In this document: positions 1 to 6,197 of the stretch, piece by piece
Position numbering within the stretch: the first letter of the stretch is position 1
Layout: each line of letters starts with the position of its first letter
From: Phytohabitans maris
GTDB lineage: Bacteria; Actinomycetota; Actinomycetes; Mycobacteriales; Micromonosporaceae
DNA: 64,000 nt
NCBI RefSeq assembly: GCF_031085175.1
Contig: NZ_JAVHUY010000011.1
Span: 171,375-235,374 of the forward strand
Direction of reading: 5' to 3'
Position numbers and translations under genes: made by a program
The notes under the pieces: generated by a model
Databases searched by the model: none
Told to the model about the DNA's origin: nothing
Seen by the model: the letters and a program-made list of their open reading frames with translations, nothing else

Positions 1-2
1 AG

Positions 3-119
3 CTCGCGGCCCGGCAGCTCTCCGCGCGCGGCGGGGCGCTGCGGGTGGCCCGGCGGGGAGACCGGATCCGCCTCAGCGGCCAGGCCGTCACGGTCATGCG
101 CGGCGAGCTGGTCGGTTAG
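3..119 (+). CDS. C-terminal fragment of a probable PhzF-family isomerase (5' truncated by window)
   Basis: Only the last 38 codons are present, reading into a TAG at 117-119. The tail has a short strand, a variable turn and then LSGQAVTVMRGEL, which resembles the C-terminus of PhzF-family proteins (I/V-x-V/L-G/S-G-x-A-V-x-V-x-x-G-x-L). PhzF isomerises trans-2,3-dihydro-3-hydroxyanthranilate (DHHA), the product of the neighbouring phzD gene, which makes the assignment sensible. It converges on phzD, and the two stop codons overlap on opposite strands (116-119). The assignment rests on a short tail and on context; the catalytic region lies outside the window. Confidence 0.5.
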   Translation, partial: LAARQLSARGGALRVARRGDRIRLSGQAVTVMRGELVG

Positions 120-757
120 CCGGCCTGGAGCGCGGTGACGAGATCCTGGGTGGTCGCCGTCACCGCGCACCGGCGTGCGGCGTAGTCGAGGGCCATCAAG
201 TGGTCCTCGGCGCTGAAGTCGGCGACCGCGTCCGCCACGAGGAACGGCTGGATGTCGTGCGAGTACGCGTCGCAGGCGGTGAGCAGGCAGCCGATGTGCG
301 CGAATACGCCGCAGACCACGAGCTGGTCCCGCCCCATCGCGGCCAGCTCGGCGGCGAGGCGGGTGCGGTGGAACGCGCTGTACCGGTACTTGGTCACCAC
401 CAGGTCGCCGGGGCCCGGTGCGATCTCCTCGACGATCCCCCGCGCCTCGACGGCGTCCGACATCCCCTCGCCCCAGACGTCGTGGAGCAGACCGCGGTCG
501 GCGCGCGACATCCGTCCGGGTTGGACGGTGAAGACGACGGGGATGCCGAGCGCCGTGGCCGCCGTGCGCAGCCGGCCGACGTTGGCGAGCAGGGGCCTGA
601 TCGGCGAGCGGTCCGCCGGGAAGAACGACACGAAGTACCGCTGCATGTCGTGGATCAGCAGCACCGCGCGGCGCGGGTCAGCACGCCACGCCGCCGGACC
701 GGGACGCAGGTGCGCCGGCGTCGGCATCGGGTACGGCGCGATCGTCGGGATCGGCAT
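116..757 (-). CDS. phzD: PhzD-like isochorismatase (2-amino-2-deoxyisochorismate hydrolase)
   Basis: This 213-residue protein is the usual length for PhzD, which removes pyruvate from 2-amino-2-deoxyisochorismate (ADIC) to give DHHA. Visible family features are the nucleophile-side Asp37 in LLIHDMQR, Lys123 in VTKYRYSAF, and the strongly PhzD-like block GVFAHIGCLLTACDAYSHD followed by QPFLVADAVADFS. The ATG at 757 has a GGAG about eight bases upstream. The neighbouring monooxygenase gene, transcribed first, runs 80 bases into this gene, so the pair is probably translationally coupled. The substrate would come from the PhzE enzyme at 6198-8075. I am confident of the family and fairly confident of the substrate, because simple entB-type isochorismatases lack the CDAYSHDIQPFLVADA signature. 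Confidence 0.9.
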   Translation of the reverse strand: MPIPTIAPYPMPTPAHLRPGPAAWRADPRRAVLLIHDMQRYFVSFFPADRSPIRPLLANVGRLRTAATALGIPVVFTVQPGRMSRADRGLLHDVWGEGMSDAVEARGIVEEIAPGPGDLVVTKYRYSAFHRTRLAAELAAMGRDQLVVCGVFAHIGCLLTACDAYSHDIQPFLVADAVADFSAEDHLMALDYAARRCAVTATTQDLVTALQAG

Positions 758-1904
758 CGAAAGGCTCCATTCGTGTGCACTGTGGACTCGGGTGGTCCCA
801 TCCGTACAGCCAGTCCTGGTCGGAGAGCCGGGCGGACGCGAGCCGGCGGTCCCGGTCGCGCTGGCGCGGCCCGTCGGGGAGGTGCAGCCAATCGGCGCCC
901 TCCCGCACCGCCGCGAGCACGCGTTCGACGCGGGGACGGCGCAGCGCCTCGTACCGTGCCAGCCCCTCCGGGTCGCGCAGGTGCGCGGCGAGCGTCGCGG
1001 CGTCCTCGATCGCCTGCGTCGCGCCCTGCGCCAGGAACGGCAGCATCGGGTGGGCGGCGTCACCGACCAGTGCGATCCGCCCGCGCTGCCAGTGCCGCGG
1101 CGGCGGCCGGTCGAAGAGCCCGTGGTGGACCAGCGGTCCGGCGGCGAGCAGTTCGCGCACCCGCGGATGCCAGCCCTGGTAGGCCTCCGCGAGCCGCCCG
1201 GCGTCGCCGATGGCGTACCCCTCGGGCGGGCTCGTCGCCGCGACCGTGGCGACGACGTTGACCGCGTTCGAGCCGCCGACCGGATAGCTGACGCAGTGCT
1301 GCCCCGGGCCGAGCCAGACCGTGACGCGGGGCGGCCCGGCGGGCCACGGCAGCCGGTCGGCCGGTACCAGCGCGCGGTAGACGGTGTGTCCGGCGAAGCG
1401 CGGCGGATCCGTGGCGAGGGCGCGCCGCACCACCGAGTGGAGCCCGTCCGCACCCACCACGACGTCCGCGTCGTACCAGCCGCCGCCGGCAAAGCTGAGG
1501 CGCACGCCGGACGCCGACTCGTCGACCCCGACGCACCTCTGTCCAAACCGGACCGGCCCGGCGGCGCGCAGCAACATGTGGCTCAGGTCGGTGCGGCGCA
1601 GCGTGTAGTACGGCGCCCCGTACCGCTCCCGGGCGGCCGTGCCGAGCCCGACCCGCCCGATCAGCCGGCCGTCCCGCCACCGCCGCAGTTCCCGGACGAC
1701 GGGCCGGGCCGCGACGGCGCGCAGCTCGGGCTCGAGCCCGAGCCGGTGCAGGATCCGCGCGCCGTTCGGCGAGATCTGGATGCCACCGGCCACCTCGGGT
1801 GGCCCGCCGGCCCACTCGAAGACCTCGCAGCGCACGCCTTCCCGGGCGAGGCACGCGGCGGTGACCAGCCCGCCCACACCCGCACCCACCACGGCGATCC
1901 GCAT
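678..1904 (-). CDS. FAD-dependent aromatic monooxygenase, salicylate-hydroxylase type
   Basis: A group A flavoprotein hydroxylase of about 408 residues. The N-terminus carries the dinucleotide motif GAGVGG, the middle has DVVVGADGLHSVVR (the DG motif), and the C-terminal part has ALVGDAAHPMLPFLAQGA (the GD motif binding the FAD ribityl chain). The closest families by pattern are salicylate hydroxylases and 3-hydroxybenzoate 6-hydroxylases, which hydroxylate (and sometimes decarboxylate) ortho-hydroxybenzoates with NAD(P)H. Here it probably hydroxylates an amino-hydroxybenzoate or its coupled product (inference). I chose the ATG at 1904 because GGAGAG lies about ten bases upstream; an in-frame GTG at 1919 is the alternative. 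The last 27 codons overlap phzD and carry a low-complexity tail beyond the family's normal end. Confidence 0.85.
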   Translation of the reverse strand: MRIAVVGAGVGGLVTAACLAREGVRCEVFEWAGGPPEVAGGIQISPNGARILHRLGLEPELRAVAARPVVRELRRWRDGRLIGRVGLGTAARERYGAPYYTLRRTDLSHMLLRAAGPVRFGQRCVGVDESASGVRLSFAGGGWYDADVVVGADGLHSVVRRALATDPPRFAGHTVYRALVPADRLPWPAGPPRVTVWLGPGQHCVSYPVGGSNAVNVVATVAATSPPEGYAIGDAGRLAEAYQGWHPRVRELLAAGPLVHHGLFDRPPPRHWQRGRIALVGDAAHPMLPFLAQGATQAIEDAATLAAHLRDPEGLARYEALRRPRVERVLAAVREGADWLHLPDGPRQRDRDRRLASARLSDQDWLYGWDHPSPQCTRMEPFDADPDDRAVPDADAGAPASRSGGVAC

Positions 1905-1928
1905 CTCCGCACTCTCCACTTCGGACTG

Positions 1929-3221
1929 TCAGTAGTAGCTCAGCGCCTTGTCCCAGTCCTCGTCCTCGCGGAAGAGGCCGCGCGGCTTCATCACGTCGGC
2001 GCTCGCGGTCAGCAGCGAGAGCGGCACGAGCCGGCCCGGCGGCACGCCGACCACCTCGGCGTCGATGCCGTAGGTGCGACCGACCGCCGCCACGAGCGCG
2101 GCGACGGCCGGGGCCCGGTGCGGCTCGGCCACCTCGATCTCGACGCGCAGGTGGCTGCTGGCCGCCCTGGCCCGCCAGAAGAGCACGCCGAACTCGGCCG
2201 GTAGCCCGAAGACGAGCTCCTCCAGCCCGGTCTGGGTGAGCGGTACGCCGCCGGCGCGGCTCTGAAACGCGGTGCGGCCGAGCACCCGGACGGTGGGGAG
2301 CGACCAGCCGCACCCGCAGGCGCCGTACGCCACCTCGACCTCGTCCTCCATGTTGTACCGCAGCAGCGGCATCGCCTCGCGGAAGAGCGGCGTGACGACG
2401 AGCTGGCCCCGGCCCTCCGGCGCGGTACGGCCGGTCAGCGGGTCGTACACCTCGAAGAGCGCGCGATCGGCCCACAGGTGCAGCCGGCCGCACGGGCACT
2501 CGCCGGCGAGGCTGCCGGTCTCCGTCGCGCCGTACTCCTCCACGACCGGCGCGCCCCACAGCGCGGCGATCCGGTCCCGGCGGGCCGGGCTGAGCGGTTC
2601 GCCGCCGACGAAGAGCGCGCGCAGCGCGGGGAAGTCCCGGTCGGGCCGGGCACCGGCGGCCGCCGCGGCAGCCGCCCAGAGCAGCGTGTCGGTCGGCAGC
2701 GACCAGGTCACCGTGACGTCCAGGTCGCGCAGCACCCGGACGACCCGGGAGTACGGCATGGCCAGCGAGCGGTTGTCCGCCGGCACGACCGTCGCGCCGC
2801 ACATGCGGGCCGCGGCGTGCGCGAGATGGCCGGTGATCATGAGGGCGTACGGCGTGCGGACCAGGAACATGTCGCTCGGCTCGATCGCGATCCGCTTGCG
2901 CGCGAACCGCTCGGCCAGGTCCAGCCAGTCCCCCGCCGTGTAGTACGACGACGTCGGCGCCCCGCTGCTCCCGCTCGACTCGTGGTACGTGGCGAGTTCG
3001 GCGCGGTCGACCGCGAGGAGCCCGAACGGGTACGCGTCGCGCAGGTCCCGCTTCGTGGTCAGTGCCACCTGCCGCAGCTCGGCGCGGTTGGTCGGCACGT
3101 CCCCCCGCGCCCGGTAGAACGGGGAGCGCGCCGCGACCCGCAGCGCCTCCGCCAGGTGGACGTCCTGGAGCCGGGTCAGCTCCGCGTACCCGCGCCAGTC
3201 TCCGATCCGCGGCCGGTCCAT
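1929..3221 (-). CDS. PaaK-like AMP-forming acyl/aryl ligase
   Basis: A 430-residue member of the adenylate-forming superfamily, closest to phenylacetate-CoA ligase (PaaK). The phosphate-binding loop reads YHESSGSSGAPTS (about residues 85-97), the adenine-contact region VVEEYGATETGSLAGE contains the EYGATE core motif, and RYNMEDEV supplies the conserved Asp region. A CPCG pair and a CGCG pair in the second half look like the zinc-ribbon cysteines seen in many PaaK relatives. It should activate an aromatic carboxylate as acyl-AMP, then as CoA or another thioester or ester. The amino-hydroxybenzoates made by flanking genes are the obvious substrates (inference). It starts at ATG 3221, 46 bases inside the preceding amidohydrolase gene. 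Related ligases act in benzoxazole biosynthesis (NatL1, BomJ). Confidence 0.82.
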   Translation of the reverse strand: MDRPRIGDWRGYAELTRLQDVHLAEALRVAARSPFYRARGDVPTNRAELRQVALTTKRDLRDAYPFGLLAVDRAELATYHESSGSSGAPTSSYYTAGDWLDLAERFARKRIAIEPSDMFLVRTPYALMITGHLAHAAARMCGATVVPADNRSLAMPYSRVVRVLRDLDVTVTWSLPTDTLLWAAAAAAAGARPDRDFPALRALFVGGEPLSPARRDRIAALWGAPVVEEYGATETGSLAGECPCGRLHLWADRALFEVYDPLTGRTAPEGRGQLVVTPLFREAMPLLRYNMEDEVEVAYGACGCGWSLPTVRVLGRTAFQSRAGGVPLTQTGLEELVFGLPAEFGVLFWRARAASSHLRVEIEVAEPHRAPAVAALVAAVGRTYGIDAEVVGVPPGRLVPLSLLTASADVMKPRGLFREDEDWDKALSYY

Positions 3222-3970
3222 GTCTCCTCCTCTCCGAGCAGCCGGCGGGCGTTCGCCGACATCACCAGGTGCCGGTCCGCCCGGCTCATCTCGACGGCCG
3301 CGAGCTTCACGACCTCCACGCGCGGGTGCTGGAGCGGGTACTCGGTGCCGAACACCACCCGCTCCGCCCCGAGCCGCCGCAGTGCCAGCCCGGCGACCGC
3401 CGTGTAGCAGCCGGACGTCTCGGCGACGATGTTCGGGCACGGCGCGATCTCGGCCAGGCCGCTCGCGTCGAGGCCCGTGTGTCCACAGTGTCCGTACACG
3501 AAGGACACCTGCGGGAAGCGCCGGGCGAGGGCGGCAAGGTCGCCGGCGCGCGTGCCCGGGTGGGCGAGGCAGACCACGTAGACCGGGTGCCGGGCGGCGG
3601 CCGCGATCTCGACGAGCTCGTCCACCGCCGGGTCGTCGAGGCGAAACCCGTGCACCGCGGGGGAGATCTCCAGCCCGCGGTGGCCCGGCGCAGCCGCCCG
3701 GTACGCGGCGACGTCCCGCCACGGGTCGGCGAGAAAGAACGGCAGGAGCCGCCCGGCGGTACCGCCGCAGATCGCCCGGACGCGCTCGTTGTCGGCCGCC
3801 ACCTCGCTGCGACCGCCGCGGGCCACCTGCGCGGAGAGGCGGTCGAGGTCCAGCAGGCCGCCGGCGGAGACGGCGGCCCGCTCGATGCCGGTGCGGTCCA
3901 TGGCCGCGAGCAGCGCGCCCGCGGCCTCCGGACCGGGCCCCAGCCGGGCGTGGAAGTCGAACACGTTCAC
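3176..3970 (-). CDS. Amidohydrolase-superfamily TIM-barrel protein with degenerate metal site
   Basis: This 264-residue protein has the amidohydrolase_2 barrel pattern. Strand 1 reads DFHARLG, where the family normally has D-x-H-x-H: His7 is kept but the second His is Arg9. Strand 5 has LAHPG (His137), strand 6 has YGHCGHTG (His161, His164), and strand 8 reads GTEYP (Glu210) where hydrolases have GTDxP. The changed ligands suggest altered metal binding or a non-hydrolytic role. It sits between the AHBA synthase gene and the ligase gene. Amidohydrolase-like proteins NatL2 and BomN are known to act in benzoxazole ring formation, so a coupling or cyclisation role is a reasonable inference. The GTG start at 3970 overlaps the TGA of the upstream gene (GTGA). 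Confidence 0.75.
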   Translation of the reverse strand: MNVFDFHARLGPGPEAAGALLAAMDRTGIERAAVSAGGLLDLDRLSAQVARGGRSEVAADNERVRAICGGTAGRLLPFFLADPWRDVAAYRAAAPGHRGLEISPAVHGFRLDDPAVDELVEIAAAARHPVYVVCLAHPGTRAGDLAALARRFPQVSFVYGHCGHTGLDASGLAEIAPCPNIVAETSGCYTAVAGLALRRLGAERVVFGTEYPLQHPRVEVVKLAAVEMSRADRHLVMSANARRLLGEEETWTGRGSETGAGTRS

Positions 3971-5169
3971 TGCTCGTGGCAGAACTCGTCGATGGGATAG
4001 CCGACGTGGCGTTCCCGCCGCGGGAGGTGGCCGAGGATCTGGTCGCCGGGCCGGAGCGCGGTCGAGTTCAGCACGGCCGCGCCCGGGCCGAGGATCCGTA
4101 CGTGCCAGTCGTCCTGCACGATCACGTTGACCCGCTCGCCGTCGTCGGAGACCGCGTCGATGGAGAGCAGCGGGCGGGTCTCGATCTTCACCCGACCGAC
4201 GATCGCGTGCCGGGTACGCCCGTCCGCCCCGACCGCCAGCACGGTGTCGCCCGCGCCGAGCTCGCTCAGGTACCGCGTGTGCTCCGGGTCGGCGAGGGTG
4301 TACGACATGATCGCGCCGGCGTTCACCCGGAAGGGTCGGGTCGGCATGTACGGCAGCGGATGCGTCTCGCTGACGCAGAGCACCATCCCCTTGGCCCGCG
4401 AGCCGACCAGGATGCCCTCGTCCTTCTCCAGGTAGGTGCAGGTGTCGACGCAGGCCCGTTCCCCCATGCCGGCGTGGGTGATCGCGGTGACCGTGAGCGT
4501 GACCAGCTTGAGCGCCTCCGGCTTGCTCGTCACGACGTCCCGCAGGCGGGCCGCCTCGCCCGGCGCGGTCGGGGCCAGCATGAGCCCGCCCGGCCCGTGT
4601 TCGAGCACCCCGAGGTGCACCGGCGCGTCGGCCACCCGGTCCATCGCGGTGATGATCAGGCCGGGGGCCGCCGCGCCGGGACGGTGGGTGGCCGCCGCGG
4701 CCGCGAGCACGATCTCCAGCGGGATGTTGGTCGGGTCGCGGAAGCGGAGCACCGTGCACTCGTACCGCCGGACGCTCGCGCACGCCCGCTCCAGGCTCTC
4801 CTTGTCGGTGACTTCCACGTACACGCCGAACCGCCGGTCCGGGTGCCGCTGCGCCAGCTCCTCCGGCGTTCCGTGCACGACCGGGTCGACCACGACCAGG
4901 TCGGCCACGCCGAAGTCCGCCGGCAGGTCGGCGCCGGAGGGCAGGAGCACGCGGGTGACCGCCGGCGGCAATGGCGCCAGGTCCGCGGGATCCGCCGCGA
5001 CGATCGCGTCGAACCCGTGGTGCAACGCCTCTTGGCAGAGCGCCGCGGTGAATTCACCGGCGGATCGGATGTCGAGCCAGCACTGCTTCAACGCCTGCTC
5101 TCCTTTCATCGAGCGACCTTTCGTCAGGTCGGCTTTCGTCGGCTCGGCTTTCATCTGGTCGCTTTTCAT
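3967..5169 (-). CDS. griH: 3-dehydroquinate synthase II family; GriH-like 3-amino-4-hydroxybenzoate synthase
   Basis: A 400-residue archaeal-type dehydroquinate synthase II (AroB'). In actinomycetes the homologue GriH turns the C7 amino-dideoxy-heptulosonate made by GriI into 3-amino-4-hydroxybenzoate (3,4-AHBA). Family features include the early VLLPSGADLP region, the Lys and Glu of VEVTDKESLE, TNIPLEIVLA, GMGERACVDTCTYL, GILVGSRAKGMVLCVSE and FRVNAGAIMSYTL. The ATG at 5169 overlaps the griI stop (ATGA), with GGGAGG just upstream. The first 25 residues are an unusual extension made of near-repeated pentads starting MK or TK (MKSDQ, MKAEP, TKADL, TKGRS, MKGEQ), and the conserved domain begins only after it. 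An internal ATG at 5109 is a possible second start. Confidence 0.9.
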   Translation of the reverse strand: MKSDQMKAEPTKADLTKGRSMKGEQALKQCWLDIRSAGEFTAALCQEALHHGFDAIVAADPADLAPLPPAVTRVLLPSGADLPADFGVADLVVVDPVVHGTPEELAQRHPDRRFGVYVEVTDKESLERACASVRRYECTVLRFRDPTNIPLEIVLAAAAATHRPGAAAPGLIITAMDRVADAPVHLGVLEHGPGGLMLAPTAPGEAARLRDVVTSKPEALKLVTLTVTAITHAGMGERACVDTCTYLEKDEGILVGSRAKGMVLCVSETHPLPYMPTRPFRVNAGAIMSYTLADPEHTRYLSELGAGDTVLAVGADGRTRHAIVGRVKIETRPLLSIDAVSDDGERVNVIVQDDWHVRILGPGAAVLNSTALRPGDQILGHLPRRERHVGYPIDEFCHEQ

Positions 5170-5969
5170 CGGGCCCCTCCCAAGACCGTGGAAGCCGTCC
5201 GGTCGTGGACGAGCGCGGCGATCCGGCGGGCCGCCGCCGCTGGATCCGCGGCGGTGAAGACGAGGCGCCCGGCGGCGATGCCGCCCGCGCCGGACCGCAT
5301 CGCGTCGGCGAGGTGGCGCAGCGCGTCGTCCGGGCCGGGCGAGGGGGCGCCGCCGGCCGCGAGGACCGGCACCGGGCAGCTCGCGGTGACCGCGGCGATC
5401 CCGGCCGCCGAGGCGGGCAGGGACGATTTGACCAGGTCCGCGCCGAGGTCGGCCGCGATGACGGCCGCGTGGGCCACGAGCTCCGGCGCGCGTCCGTCGG
5501 CGACCTGCGGTCCGCGCGGATACAGCATCGCAAGCAGGGGTACGCCCCAGCGGTCACTCGCCTCGGCGACGGCGGCCAGGTCGGCGATCTGCCGCCCTTC
5601 AGTCTCCGATCCGACATTGACGTGCACGCTCACCGCGTGCGCGCCGAGCCGCAGCGCTTCCTCCACAGAGGACACGAGGTACTTGGCGTCGGGATCGGGG
5701 GCCCGGCGGGTGCTCGCGCTCAGGTGGACGATCAGCGACAGCGACCGGAACCAGCGGGGGTCGAGGTGCCGGAGCGCGCCCTTGTGCAGCACGATCGCGT
5801 CCACGCCGTTCCCGGCAAGTTGCCCGACCAGCCGGTTGAGCTGGCCGCTCCGGGTGATCGGACCGTCGGTCACGGAATGGTCGAGCGGTACGACGAAAAG
5901 GCTTGAAGAATCGTGCCGGTACAGATGCTGTAGCCGGATGCGACTCCCGACCGTATTGTTTAGTGTCAT
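5166..5969 (-). CDS. griI: GriI-like class I aldolase (amino-dideoxy-heptulosonate-type synthase)
   Basis: This 267-residue protein belongs to the DhnA/ADTH-synthase class I aldolase family. GriI condenses aspartate-4-semialdehyde with dihydroxyacetone phosphate as the first step to 3,4-AHBA; the archaeal relatives use a similar reaction to start aromatic amino-acid synthesis. Visible features are FVVPLDHSVTDGP near the N-terminus, AIVLHKGAL, SVHVNVGSETE, LLAMLYPRGP, the Schiff-base lysine Lys181 in DLVKSSLP, and the phosphate-binding LAAGGAPSP. It is the first gene of the minus-strand operon, starts at ATG 5969 with GGAG close upstream, and is coupled to griH by a 4-base overlap. Pairing with griH makes the 3,4-AHBA route far more likely than housekeeping fructose-bisphosphate aldolase. 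Confidence 0.9.
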   Translation of the reverse strand: MTLNNTVGSRIRLQHLYRHDSSSLFVVPLDHSVTDGPITRSGQLNRLVGQLAGNGVDAIVLHKGALRHLDPRWFRSLSLIVHLSASTRRAPDPDAKYLVSSVEEALRLGAHAVSVHVNVGSETEGRQIADLAAVAEASDRWGVPLLAMLYPRGPQVADGRAPELVAHAAVIAADLGADLVKSSLPASAAGIAAVTASCPVPVLAAGGAPSPGPDDALRHLADAMRSGAGGIAAGRLVFTAADPAAAARRIAALVHDRTASTVLGGAR

Positions 5970-6197
5970 TTCCGCTCCTCGGCGAGCGCAATTAGCGACA
6001 TGCGAAAAACGTTAAGTGCTCGGCCGGCCCCCGCCCATAACGCGAATGAGTAGGCGGGTAGGTACCGCGTGTTCGAGTAGTGGCCGGCGTGGCGCGGGAA
6101 ATGCCACCGTGAGGGCCATGACCGAGCGTAGCGAGGGAATCATTGGGCACAGGGCGCTTGGAGTCTCGCGGCCGCCCGCAGCGAAGCGAGGACGGCC
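5970..6197. promoter_or_regulatory. Divergent griI/phzE intergenic region with short upstream ORF
   Basis: These 228 bases separate the minus-strand biosynthetic operon from phzE and must hold both promoters. An AT-richer stretch lies at about 5985-6020. A 27-codon open frame (6118-6201, MTERSEGIIGHRALG...) runs into phzE, and its TGA overlaps the phzE GTG. It may be a coupled leader peptide. The two tracts GAGCGTAGCGAGG (about 6123) and CAGCGAAGCGAGG (about 6179) are near-copies of a GCG(T/A)AGCGAG motif. No operator palindrome stands out. Confidence 0.4.

Noticed and set aside
5166..5969. Glycolytic fructose-bisphosphate aldolase.
   Set aside because: The gene is translationally coupled to a dehydroquinate-synthase-II gene, which defines the GriI/GriH pair.
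3220..6015. Long plus-strand open frame of about 930 codons opposite the amidohydrolase, griH and griI genes.
   Set aside because: Arg/Pro/Gly-rich translation with no motif, antisense to three strongly supported genes.
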